A stretch of 64,000 nucleotides of DNA, from contig NZ_SSOC01000005.1 of the NCBI RefSeq assembly GCF_004801295.1, positions 186,001 through 250,000 on the forward strand. The letters run 5' to 3'. Below the pieces are notes generated by a model that saw nothing but the letters and a program-made list of their open reading frames with translations, ran no database searches and was not told the origin of the DNA. A program made the translations under genes and the position numbers. This document shows, one piece after another, positions 1 to 8,417 of this stretch. The first letter of the stretch is position 1. The number at the start of each line of letters is the position of its first letter. The DNA is from Pseudothauera nasutitermitis (GTDB taxonomy: Bacteria > Pseudomonadota > Gammaproteobacteria > Burkholderiales > Rhodocyclaceae).

Positions 1-261
1 AGCCATCAGGTTTGGCGACAGCACAGCGCCGTTATTGCCGTGAATCTCGGCGACGTGTCGATTTGCAAACTGTTTCGTAACGCCCAAAATTGCCGCTTCG
101 TTGGCGGTATGCGGTCCCATGTGCGCCAGGCTCTGATTGCCAATGGCATCAGTGGTCACCATGAAGTGGTGCTTCCGCTTTTGGATCGTGGTCGTCGCAA
201 TCGGAGAGAACGCATTGGCGACGTGTTTGTTGCGCTTCGCTAGCTGTCGTAAAACCATCAT
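1..261 (-). CDS. Hypothetical protein, partial, continues past left edge
   Basis: An open frame of 87 codons starts at ATG 261 and is still open at base 1, so only the N-terminus is visible. The start overlaps the stop of the upstream acetyltransferase gene by four bases (ATGA), a typical translational-coupling arrangement and the main reason I believe it. The visible part is basic at first (about eight Lys/Arg in the first 30 residues), has no signal peptide or membrane segment, and contains His/Asn-rich stretches such as VAEIHGNNGAV. I do not recognise the family. It lies downstream of the T6SS operon in a lower-GC stretch, so an accessory or effector role is possible but inferred only from position. 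Confidence 0.6.
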   Translation of the reverse strand, partial: MMVLRQLAKRNKHVANAFSPIATTTIQKRKHHFMVTTDAIGNQSLAHMGPHTANEAAILGVTKQFANRHVAEIHGNNGAVLSPNLMA

Positions 262-1307
262 ATCGATATCTCCTCGCGTGGTTTCGCCGTGATGATTTCT
301 GCCACCTGGGATGTGCTGGCCATACGCTGAAACAGAAAACGAAGCTCTTCCGGAACATCAAACGTGGGCACACGGCCTGGGGAGACGCGTCGAAAATGCA
401 GCTCGTTGCCGCTCTCTGTGCGTACGTGAATGTTGAGCGGTTCGAATCCCAGCTTTGCCAAGCCCTTTCGCGAGGAGTGGTTGTCCGCGAAGCACTTCGC
501 GTAGCAGACGCGCAGGCCCCAGTGGGTTTCGGCCAGTTCGAACAGCAAGCGGGCGGCCTTCGGGCCGAGCCCCAGGCCCTGAAAATCCGCCGCGATCCAG
601 TAGTAGAAAAAGCCGATGTCCTCGGCCATGACCAGGCTCACCGAGCCGACGAACCCCCAGTCCCGGTGCCAGACGGCGAAAGTCATCTGGTCGCCGAAGG
701 CACGGCAGTCGTCCACCCAGGCGTGCCATTCGGCGGCATCGGCGAATCGGGGCAGGCAGCAGCGCGCAGCGATTTCGGGGTCGTGATAGGCCCAAGCGAA
801 ATCGTCGCAGTGCGCATGATCGAGCGGCACCAGGCACAGGCTGGCGTCGCCCCAGGCCGGGCCCGGCATCGGGAAGCTCCAGGGCTGGCGCAGGGTTGCC
901 AGGATCGCCGCATACAGGGCGGTACAGCGGGCTTCGTACGGATGGGTAAACAGCAGGCGGCGGCTGAGATCGAGAGCCGGTTCGAGTTCGCCGCTGCGCC
1001 AGCAGGCAATGACCAGGTCAAGTTCCTCGGCGAGGCTGGCCTCGCCGAGCGTGTGGCAGATTCCCCCGAGGTGGCGGACCAGCGGCAGGTCGTCGCAGGC
1101 TACGGCGACCGCGAGCAGGCGTGCACGGGTCTTGCTGTGCTCAGGGTGCCGGCCGAGGCTCGGATCGGCGTCCAGATAGTGGCGCAACGCCAGCAGCCAG
1201 GTGATGCGCGCCGCGGGTTGCGGGTGCCCCTCGGCCTCCCAGGCGTGAAGGGCCTGCGCGAGGGGCGGCAGCGGCGGATTCGTGAATGATTTCACTGATG
1301 CTTTCAC
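258..1307 (-). CDS. GNAT-family acetyltransferase with an N-terminal helical region
   Basis: The C-terminal half is a GNAT N-acetyltransferase domain. The acetyl-CoA pyrophosphate loop is visible as QGLGLGPKA (about residues 243-251), preceded by the beta-4 stretch GFFYYWIAADF and followed by a typical ADNHSSRKGLAKLGFEPL tail. The first 150 residues are Ala/Leu-rich and look helical, like a repeat scaffold. The substrate is unknown. The start is uncertain. The GTG at 1307 keeps the frame, but the best ribosome-binding site (AAGGAG) belongs to an ATG at 1323 in another frame, which reads MSSSDRESISE before running out, so an N-terminal frameshift is possible. A further in-frame ATG at 1451 has unlikely codon use. 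The gene follows the 344-residue cargo-like gene and overlaps the next gene. Confidence 0.75.
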   Translation of the reverse strand: MKASVKSFTNPPLPPLAQALHAWEAEGHPQPAARITWLLALRHYLDADPSLGRHPEHSKTRARLLAVAVACDDLPLVRHLGGICHTLGEASLAEELDLVIACWRSGELEPALDLSRRLLFTHPYEARCTALYAAILATLRQPWSFPMPGPAWGDASLCLVPLDHAHCDDFAWAYHDPEIAARCCLPRFADAAEWHAWVDDCRAFGDQMTFAVWHRDWGFVGSVSLVMAEDIGFFYYWIAADFQGLGLGPKAARLLFELAETHWGLRVCYAKCFADNHSSRKGLAKLGFEPLNIHVRTESGNELHFRRVSPGRVPTFDVPEELRFLFQRMASTSQVAEIITAKPREEISI

Positions 1308-1458
1308 GGTCGCTGGATGACATGTCGTTCTCCTTGGTGGTCGCCCTGCCTGCGCGCGCAGTCCCCCAGCCAGTGACCACGGACCCGGCGCCGCCAGCCT
1401 GTCGGCGGTGTGCATCTCTGTGTCGGAATCAATGTGGACCATCCCGTTCATATTCGTC

Positions 1459-2493
1459 TCATTTACGGCGCTGGACTCTGAACGGCTCAGTCACGTAGAG
1501 GGAGGTCGTCTGCGGATCAGCGTGCGGCGCCAAGCCGATCGAAGGCGCTCCGCTCGTACTCGAAAACGGGTCATATCCGCCGCCCTGAATGGGCGCGCCC
1601 ACTGTGCCCTGGCGTTGTCGCCTCGGTGAACTCGGACGGGAAACCTCCAGCTTCCGTCCGCCTCCTATCTCAGCCGCAAAACGCCCCATGTGATGCATTA
1701 CTCGCGCCTGCTCTGCGGGCGGCAACGATGCATGGGCAACAGCCAGACGCTCTTTGGCCTCATTGCGATCATCCTCCCAGGAAAACCTGGCCCGCTGATC
1801 CTTTAGCCTGGCGGCATTGCCAGCCTTGCTCGCGAGTTCACCAGGCGCCATCGAGAACAGTGTGGTGGCCGCTGCCAGAACACCGAATGCACGTGGCGTC
1901 ATGTGCGGATCGCCGAGTGCCCGCATCGCCTGATCCCTCAGAACATCGTGCGCTGCAGCCTGGCCTGTCGTATCGATACCCGACCCGGAATGACCCGCGA
2001 CCTTGCCTCCGGGGCCGCTCAGGATCGTGCGCGCCGTATCGGTGCGAGCCCCGTCGCCCGCGTGCAGCAGCGCACTCACATTGGCTTCCGGGAACGCTGT
2101 ACCAGAGTGTTTTTGCCAATATCCGGAAGAGATTTGCGGCATTGCCGATCGTCCTGATGAAACCTGCGACCGGCGTGAGATCACATCCGTCATGTCGGTC
2201 ACGACGAATGCCTCGTGATAACCGCTGCTGAAACCGTGCATTGTCGGATTTGACGGGAAGCGGAACGCCCCCTTGCCGATCTTGGCCCGCTTCACTATGC
2301 GATCCACGATGTCAGGACGAAATCCGCCTTTCGTCTGCATGACGGTCAGTGACAAGTCTTCCAGCAATTTGTACTTCAACATCTGTACAGCGGCTTGCCG
2401 TATCTGAGCCTGCCTGCGCCAAGGCTTAGTTATCTTCCCGGATATGGGTGGCAATGCTGGCTTCGCCTTCTTGGCGGATCTGGTTCGTGCCAT
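1459..2493 (-). CDS. Hypothetical protein, 344 aa, downstream of tssA
   Basis: A soluble, basic protein with no signal peptide. It begins MARTRSAKKAKPALPP, has a helical N-terminal part and a Gly/Ser-rich middle (about residues 95-160), then a charged region with an Ala-rich segment (GVLAAATTLFSMAPGELASKAG) and a low-complexity Pro/Ser/Gly tail. I do not recognise a family. Start 2493 is the first ATG and has GGGAAT upstream; a TTG 12 bases earlier is possible. Base composition is clearly lower in GC than the T6SS genes before it. It is the first gene after tssA on the same strand, which fits a T6SS cargo or accessory gene, but nothing in the sequence proves secretion or toxicity. Confidence 0.6.
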   Translation of the reverse strand: MARTRSAKKAKPALPPISGKITKPWRRQAQIRQAAVQMLKYKLLEDLSLTVMQTKGGFRPDIVDRIVKRAKIGKGAFRFPSNPTMHGFSSGYHEAFVVTDMTDVISRRSQVSSGRSAMPQISSGYWQKHSGTAFPEANVSALLHAGDGARTDTARTILSGPGGKVAGHSGSGIDTTGQAAAHDVLRDQAMRALGDPHMTPRAFGVLAAATTLFSMAPGELASKAGNAARLKDQRARFSWEDDRNEAKERLAVAHASLPPAEQARVMHHMGRFAAEIGGGRKLEVSRPSSPRRQRQGTVGAPIQGGGYDPFSSTSGAPSIGLAPHADPQTTSLYVTEPFRVQRRK

Positions 2494-2572
2494 TGGAATT
2501 CCCAATCAGTCAGTGAAAAAGCTTTGATTCCCCACCCAACAGATTCCACGCCCATGACAAGCCTTGCTACAG

Positions 2573-3682
2573 CTATTCCCCCCTGCCTGCCATCGATTCC
2601 TCCAACCCCAACAGCTCGAAAATGTTGATCTGCCCGCCGCAGCGGATGAACACTTCGTTGTAAAGCTGCGCGGTATCGAGCTGGCCCCAGGCCACGGCGC
2701 GCCGGATCAGGTAGGGCACCGGGCTGTGCGGCTCGATGCGCTCCAGCGTCTGCGCGATGCGCGACAACGCGGCATAGGCCGCGCGGCGCTCCGCCTGCCC
2801 CGGCGTCTCGCTGGCGGTATCGGCATGCGGCGGCGGGTTCGTATGCGCCACCGCACCGTCGTCTTCTGCCGGCACGGCCTGGACGCCGCGCCGCCGGCAT
2901 TCGGCCTGCAGGACGACTTCGATGCGCTCCAGCAGGCCGCGCAGGGCGCCGAAACCCGGCGCGTCGTCCGGCATCTGCTCCACGAGCGTGGCCTCCAGCG
3001 CATCCAGCGCCCGCAGGCCAGCCGTGAGGCATTCGACGTGGAAGACGATGCGCGCCTGCGGCGTGCAGGCGAGCGCCGCGCCCACATCGGCGAGCGTGGC
3101 GCCTTCGATTTCCGCGTCCGCCTTCCTGCCCAGCGAGGCGCGCAGTTGTTCGTTGCGCTGCGCCTGCTCCCAGTCGTTCCAGGCGAAATCGTGTTCGTCG
3201 CCGGTCGCCGTCAGTGGCACGCGGCGCAGCGGCGGCAGGATTTTCTGGTTGATCCACTGCAGCAGGTTGATGCGATGCTCGCCGTCCTGCGGGTGCAGTT
3301 GCGCGCCGAAACGCCGGAACAGGCCGTCGATGAGCAGCAGGCAGGGCGCCACGGCCCGCAGGCCCGTACGCCCGATGAGCGCTTCGAAGAGCCAGGCCGC
3401 CAGTTGCAGGTCCTTGCTGCGCGCGGCCAGCGCCTGCGCCGCCAGTTCGCTGGCCGCCACCCAGTTGGCGCGCTTCAGTTCGCGCTCCCAGGGGCCGAGC
3501 GGCAGGCTGGCGTCCTCCTCCTCGCGCTCGACGCGGATGCGCCGGTAGCTTTCGTCCTGGGCGGCCGGATGGCCGGTGGGGCCACCCTGCGCGACGGGCG
3601 CCAGCAAGGCCGTGCCGCGCACGCCGACCAGTTCTTCGAAAAATGCGTCGATTGCCGTGGGCAGTTCAGCGGGCTGATTCAT
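2573..3682 (-). CDS. tssA: Type VI secretion protein TssA (ImpA family)
   Basis: 369 residues. The ImpA-type N-terminal domain is visible in the first 130 residues (IDAFFEELVGVRG, then LLAPVAQGGPTGHPAAQDESY and the helical stretch REEEDASLPLGPWERELKRANW). A Pro/Thr-rich linker near 250-280 leads to a C-terminal domain ending SPVPYLIRRAVAWGQLDTAQ followed by NIFELLGLEE. TssA binds the baseplate and the growing sheath end and coordinates tail assembly in the cytoplasm. Start 3682 is preceded by a strong AGAGGTGAGG; an in-frame ATG at 3712 touching the tssM stop is the alternative. It is the last core gene of the T6SS operon. The family is clear; the TssA subtype is not settled here. Confidence 0.88.
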   Translation of the reverse strand: MNQPAELPTAIDAFFEELVGVRGTALLAPVAQGGPTGHPAAQDESYRRIRVEREEEDASLPLGPWERELKRANWVAASELAAQALAARSKDLQLAAWLFEALIGRTGLRAVAPCLLLIDGLFRRFGAQLHPQDGEHRINLLQWINQKILPPLRRVPLTATGDEHDFAWNDWEQAQRNEQLRASLGRKADAEIEGATLADVGAALACTPQARIVFHVECLTAGLRALDALEATLVEQMPDDAPGFGALRGLLERIEVVLQAECRRRGVQAVPAEDDGAVAHTNPPPHADTASETPGQAERRAAYAALSRIAQTLERIEPHSPVPYLIRRAVAWGQLDTAQLYNEVFIRCGGQINIFELLGLEESMAGRGE

Positions 3683-3711
3683 GTCCTCACCTCTTTCTTG
3701 CAGATCATCCA

Positions 3712-6700
3712 TCACCACTCCTCCGGTGCGCTGCGCGGGAATTCCGCCGGCAGCTTCAGCGCCGCCGCCGTCTTGCTCTGCGGATCGATGCTGCGCATGC
3801 CGATGCTGACGAACAGGCGGGCGCGCCCTTGCGCCGCCTTGCCGTCGGCACCCGGCGCGCCGGCGAGCGGCACCGGGAATTCGAGCAGGCGCTGCGCCGG
3901 GTTGGCCGGGTCGAACTCGGGCAGCCCTTGCGGACGGTGCAGCGCAAACAGCCGCAGCAGCGCCCACGGGGCGGCCAGGTCGAAGCGCGCGCGGCGCGCC
4001 TCGACCCGCAGGCCGGCCTGCCGGGGGTCGTTCTGCGGCAGCCAGGGCGAGCGGTCGGCCCAGGTCAGTTCCAGCGCCAGGGGCTGGCCCGCGTACCAGT
4101 CGAGGGTGGTCGCGCGGTTCGGGAAACCGGCGTGCGCCGGGCCCGTGCCCAGTTGCCAGCCCACCAGTTGGTCGGCGCCGGACGCTGCCGCGGGCATGAC
4201 GTTGAACGAAACCGTCAGATTCACGGGGCCGCCGTGCTCGCCGGCGAGCAGATTGCCGCTGAAGAACGCCGCCACGGCATCGAGCTGGGCGATGAAGCGG
4301 TGTTCCTCGCGCCACTCTTCCTTCGGCAGGGCGGCCATGGCGTCGCGCAGGGCGGCCCGCTGCGCGACGAAGTCGAGGAAGAAGGCGCGCACCGCCGCCG
4401 GGCTGGCGTCGCGCGCGTCCGGCTCGCCAAAGGGGTAGCGCCCGGCCAGGTCGCGGTTGAAGCGCACCGCCCAGCCCTGGTACACCTCGAAGGCCTGCGC
4501 CTGCACGCGGTCGACGCAGCGCAGCGACACCTGCTGTTCGAGCTGGCCGCGCCGCGCCGAGAACAGGTCGTTGCCGGGTTCGGGCGGGCTGTAGGCCGCC
4601 AGCCGCTCGTCGCAATTGGCATAGCTCAGACCGCTGAGCTGGCGGATGAAGTAGTCGTCGAGCGCGGCCACCTGCCCGTTCGGCTCCTTGGCCTGGGTGT
4701 AGCGGTTGAGTTCGGCGCTGGTGTTGGCCCAGTAGGTCTGCGTCTGCGCCGTGTCGCGCTGCGCCGCGTTGACCGCCGGCGCGGCCTCCATCACGGAGAC
4801 GAAGGGCGAGGCGTAGCCCACCAGCACCTGCGCGCGCGCCACCTGGCGGGCGAGGTAGTCCTTGAGCACCGGCAGGCTGCCGGTGTCGAACAGTTCGTCG
4901 CCGCTGTTCGCTGCCTGCGGCGCGTACAGACGGCTGGCCGCGGCCAGCGCGCTGACGCGGCCGAGCTGGTCCGCGGCGAAATCGGCGAGGCACTGGCGCA
5001 CCGTGCCGCCACCATCGGCAAAGCCGTACCCGGCATAGGCCTGCAGCACGGCCTGCAGGGCGGGCAGGGCCGGCGAGAGTTCGCTGGCGGTGCGCGCCAG
5101 ATCGGTGTCGGCACGGCTCACCGCGTCGAAGCTGACCTGTGCAAGCGGCGAGCCGCCCGGCGGGCGCTGTGCGCGCCGCAGCGCATCGTCGAGCGCGCGT
5201 TCCAGCGCGGCACGCGCGAGGCGGTCGTAGAGCGGGCGCTCGGCCGTGCCGAGGGGCGGCAGCTTGCGGGCCTCGGCGAACTTCTCGTACTCGGCGAGAT
5301 AACCGGCCGCCTCGGCCAGTTCGGCGGCATGCCAGCGCACGGTGCTGCCCGCGCAGCTGAAACCGAGCGGTGCATTCAGGTGCATGAAGCCCAGGGTCAC
5401 CAGTTCGGGCAGGCCGTCCAGCTCGGCCTGCATGGCCGGGGCGAGATCCCTGCCGGCCTTGCCTTCGACGAACACCGGCCCGTAGGGCGGCAGCGTCATG
5501 CCGTCGAGCACGTTCACCTCGGGGTCGAAGCACTGTTCGGGGTCGAAACGGGTCAGCGTGTCGCGCAGGCTCCCGGGATAGCCATAACGGGTCTGGAGCG
5601 TTTCCAGGCCGCCGCGCACGCTGCGCAGGATGCGCCCGCAAGGGTCCGCCCCGGGGGCGACGGCAAACCAGGAGGCACTTACCCAGGCCAGCCAGCCGGC
5701 CAGTTCACGGGTGTTCTCCAGCACCTGGCCTTCGTCGTGCGACAGGACCTTGAGCAGGCGCCCGCCCTGGGCCACTTCCCTGCTCAGGGCGGCGCGCGCC
5801 GCCTCGCCCTGTCGGTCGATCCGCTCCGCCATGCGGATGCGCATCCGCGCGGGCAGATCCACGTTTTGCCAGGCCGCGGGCGTGCTCGGATTGGCCCGTT
5901 TGCTGAGCTTGCCGATGGCATTGTCGAGGATGTTGCCGGGGCGCTGGATTCCGTCCGGCATGGACGTGCCGAATGCGTAGCGGCCCAGGTCGGCGAGCAT
6001 TTGCAGTTGCTCGCCCTCTTCCAGCGTATGGGCTTGCCAGGCCAGGGTGTGGAAGCGTGCGAGGTTTTCTTCGAGCGCCAGCGCTTCGGCCACGCGCTCG
6101 CGCAGCGCCGCTTCCTGGACGGCCAGCCCGCTGGCCGGCGCGGCGGCGGTGTCACTGGCGACGAGTTGGTGGGCCTTCACCTCGAGGTGGCAGGCCAGGG
6201 CCGGCATGAGCACGCGCGCCACCGTGGTGGCGCCGACGTGGTGCGCGCTGCGCCGGGCGATGCGCCCGTCCACCCAGGAAGCCGGCACGACCAGGTAAAC
6301 GGTATCGGTGTTCAGGCCGGCCACCTGCTGCAGCAGCGGATACACCACCTCGGCGGGCAGGCAGCCGTCATTCTGCGCGCTCACCGGCGTGGCGCGCCCC
6401 AGCGCATCGATGGCGCCGACCAGCCCGTCGACCTGCCTGGCGAAACGCACGCCGGTGAAGCCCAGCGCCACGAACAGGCACAGCAGCGCCGCCACCGAAC
6501 CGATCTGCAGCCTGCGGATCAGGCGGTTGCGCGACAGCAGGCCCTGGCGGGTCGGCCGCGCCAGCCCACGCTCGGCCAGCGCCTTGCCATGGACCAGCGT
6601 GTCGACGAAGGCGACGTCGCTGCACACGCCCTGCCGCAGGCTGCCATCGGCATCGACCGCGCCGGTGAAGTAGAAGCCGCGGAACCAGTGCCCGGTCTGC

Positions 6701-7659
6701 CAGGCCGTGGCACGGAACACCGTGTCCAGCCACAGCGCCAGCGGCTCGCGCAGGGCGATCAGATGGCGGGGGAAGAGGAAGAACTGGTCGACGTCGCCAA
6801 TCTGCCGGGTGTGCGCGGCCACCTCCACCTGCAGGCTGCGCAAACGCTCGCCGAGCACGTCGAAGCCCGTTTCCGCCCACTCCGGCGGCGTCCTGCTCTG
6901 ATCCTGCTGCGTGGCCGAGTAGCCGAACAGTTCCTGGCGCCGCGCGGCGGGCTGGCACTGCCAGAAGGCGCCGAAGCCGTCCAGCGCGTCGCACTGGGTC
7001 ACCACCACGTAGACCGGCAGGGCGAATTCCAGCGCCTCCTGCAGGGCGGCGAGCTGGCGATTCACGTTGGCGGCGAGGTGTTCGCGCGCACGGGCCTTGC
7101 CGTCGCGCAGCGTGCGCGCCGACACGCACAGCAGCACCCCGTCGAGCGGCCGTTCGGGGCGCAGCGCGCCGAGTCCGGCAAGGGTCTGCTTCCAGGCGGC
7201 GCCTTCGTCGCTGCCGGGCTCGGCGGCGGGCAGCCTGCCCTCCACGTCGATCAGCACGCCGGCCTGGAAGAAGGCCCAGTCCGTGCCTTCCGCCTGCAGT
7301 TCGGCGGCGCGTTTCGGCGGTGCATGGCGCAAGTTTTCGGACACCGAGCCGACCAGGCTGCTCTTGCCGGCGCCCTGCTCGCCCAGCACCAGCATCCAGG
7401 GCTGTCCATAGCGCCACTTGCGCCGCGTGGTGAGGTAGTCGAGCGCATCGAGCACGCCGCGCAGGCGGGCGCCGATGCGCGCGCACAGGCCGCGCGGCAC
7501 ACCGGCCTCGGCGCATCGGGCGACGACGATCCGCGGCCTGCGCCAGCGCGCCGCCACGAGTGCCGCGAGCAGCGCGACGAGCAGAACCCCGCCGCCCGCC
7601 AGGATGGCCTGCGCGGGTTCCCATTGCGGCAGCCACGAGCCCAGGGCGGCGAAATCCAT
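3712..7659 (-). CDS. tssM: Type VI secretion membrane-complex protein TssM (IcmF/VasK family)
   Basis: 1315 residues, normal for TssM. One N-terminal membrane segment (about 18-37) is followed by a cytoplasmic GTPase-like domain with Walker A GEQGAGKSS (93-101), DVEG (138-141) and TQCD (221-224). A second membrane segment lies near 386-405, and a long periplasmic region ends in a beta-rich C-terminus. TssM with TssL and TssJ forms the envelope-spanning trans-envelope complex that docks the contractile tail. Most homologues have two N-terminal membrane helices before the GTPase domain; I see only one, so the topology may differ. The start overlaps the tssL stop by one base (TGATG). Walker motifs are intact, so an ATP/GTP-dependent step is likely. 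Confidence 0.95.
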   Translation of the reverse strand: MDFAALGSWLPQWEPAQAILAGGGVLLVALLAALVAARWRRPRIVVARCAEAGVPRGLCARIGARLRGVLDALDYLTTRRKWRYGQPWMLVLGEQGAGKSSLVGSVSENLRHAPPKRAAELQAEGTDWAFFQAGVLIDVEGRLPAAEPGSDEGAAWKQTLAGLGALRPERPLDGVLLCVSARTLRDGKARAREHLAANVNRQLAALQEALEFALPVYVVVTQCDALDGFGAFWQCQPAARRQELFGYSATQQDQSRTPPEWAETGFDVLGERLRSLQVEVAAHTRQIGDVDQFFLFPRHLIALREPLALWLDTVFRATAWQTGHWFRGFYFTGAVDADGSLRQGVCSDVAFVDTLVHGKALAERGLARPTRQGLLSRNRLIRRLQIGSVAALLCLFVALGFTGVRFARQVDGLVGAIDALGRATPVSAQNDGCLPAEVVYPLLQQVAGLNTDTVYLVVPASWVDGRIARRSAHHVGATTVARVLMPALACHLEVKAHQLVASDTAAAPASGLAVQEAALRERVAEALALEENLARFHTLAWQAHTLEEGEQLQMLADLGRYAFGTSMPDGIQRPGNILDNAIGKLSKRANPSTPAAWQNVDLPARMRIRMAERIDRQGEAARAALSREVAQGGRLLKVLSHDEGQVLENTRELAGWLAWVSASWFAVAPGADPCGRILRSVRGGLETLQTRYGYPGSLRDTLTRFDPEQCFDPEVNVLDGMTLPPYGPVFVEGKAGRDLAPAMQAELDGLPELVTLGFMHLNAPLGFSCAGSTVRWHAAELAEAAGYLAEYEKFAEARKLPPLGTAERPLYDRLARAALERALDDALRRAQRPPGGSPLAQVSFDAVSRADTDLARTASELSPALPALQAVLQAYAGYGFADGGGTVRQCLADFAADQLGRVSALAAASRLYAPQAANSGDELFDTGSLPVLKDYLARQVARAQVLVGYASPFVSVMEAAPAVNAAQRDTAQTQTYWANTSAELNRYTQAKEPNGQVAALDDYFIRQLSGLSYANCDERLAAYSPPEPGNDLFSARRGQLEQQVSLRCVDRVQAQAFEVYQGWAVRFNRDLAGRYPFGEPDARDASPAAVRAFFLDFVAQRAALRDAMAALPKEEWREEHRFIAQLDAVAAFFSGNLLAGEHGGPVNLTVSFNVMPAAASGADQLVGWQLGTGPAHAGFPNRATTLDWYAGQPLALELTWADRSPWLPQNDPRQAGLRVEARRARFDLAAPWALLRLFALHRPQGLPEFDPANPAQRLLEFPVPLAGAPGADGKAAQGRARLFVSIGMRSIDPQSKTAAALKLPAEFPRSAPEEW

Positions 7660-8417
7660 CACCCGGCCCCCACGCTCTGGCGGAACGGCTCCATCAGCGC
7701 CAGCCACACCGCGCTCGACACCAGCAGGTAGCACAGCGCGGCGATGCCGGCCGCCGTGTACCAGGGCGCAAGCGGCGCCAGGCGCGCGCCCTCGCCGCCG
7801 TCGAGCAACGGTTGCAGCGCTTGCGGAAAGGCCGGGGTGCCCGGGTGCGCGGCCGGATTGCGCGATGCCACGCGGAACAGGCGCTCGCGCGTGTCGTCCA
7901 GCATGGCTTCGCCCTGCCCGCCGCGGAAGCGCCCCTTGAAGCCCAGTTGCAGGGCGAGCACCAGCACCGCCGCCAGATCCCGGTGCAGCGCGCCGGGATT
8001 GCGCGTCTTGAGCAGTTCGTCGGTGATCTCGAAGAAGCGCACGGCGGCGTTGCGCGAGCGGAACAGCTTGTGTTCGAGCAGCACGCCGAGCCAGGCCTCG
8101 CGCCCCGCCCAGTCGATTTCCAGGACGAACAGTTCGTCGGCCAGCGCGGCCATGGCGTAGAGCGCCAGGCGGTGCGCCTTCACCTCGCCGGCGCTGCCGT
8201 TGCGCACCACCTCCTTCCACTGCGCATGCAGCAGGCCGGCCAGCCGCCCGCTGAGGCGCGCGGCCAGGTCGCCGGGCTCGCCGGGCGGCGGCTCGTCGCC
8301 CACGGCGAGCAGCGCGGCGAGGCGGCCCTCGGCGATGGCCTGCTTGATGTCCGCGAGCACTTCGAAGAACTCGGCGAAACGCGATAGCAGGAAGAAGGAT
8401 TCGGCGCGTTCAGGCAT
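7659..8417 (-). CDS. tssL: Type VI secretion protein TssL (DotU/IcmH family)
   Basis: 252 residues. The cytoplasmic DotU domain is clear from the ALYAMAALADELFVLEIDW region, followed by LLEHKLFRSRNAAVRFFEI and GFKGRFRG. A single C-terminal membrane helix lies near residues 225-245 (IAALCYLLVSSAVWLAL), and the chain ends shortly after it. There is no peptidoglycan-binding OmpA-like extension, so this is a short TssL that would need another protein, or TssM/TssJ, for cell-wall contact. It anchors in the inner membrane, binds TssM and recruits TssK and the baseplate. It overlaps tssK by 8 bases and tssM by one, consistent with coupled translation. Confidence 0.95.
   Translation of the reverse strand: MPERAESFFLLSRFAEFFEVLADIKQAIAEGRLAALLAVGDEPPPGEPGDLAARLSGRLAGLLHAQWKEVVRNGSAGEVKAHRLALYAMAALADELFVLEIDWAGREAWLGVLLEHKLFRSRNAAVRFFEITDELLKTRNPGALHRDLAAVLVLALQLGFKGRFRGGQGEAMLDDTRERLFRVASRNPAAHPGTPAFPQALQPLLDGGEGARLAPLAPWYTAAGIAALCYLLVSSAVWLALMEPFRQSVGAG

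Noticed and set aside
3643-7731. Very long plus-strand open frame (about 1360 codons) opposite tssM
   Set aside because: It is antisense to a well-conserved tssM gene, is full of Arg, Gln and His as expected from GC-rich antisense frames, and has no recognisable domain.
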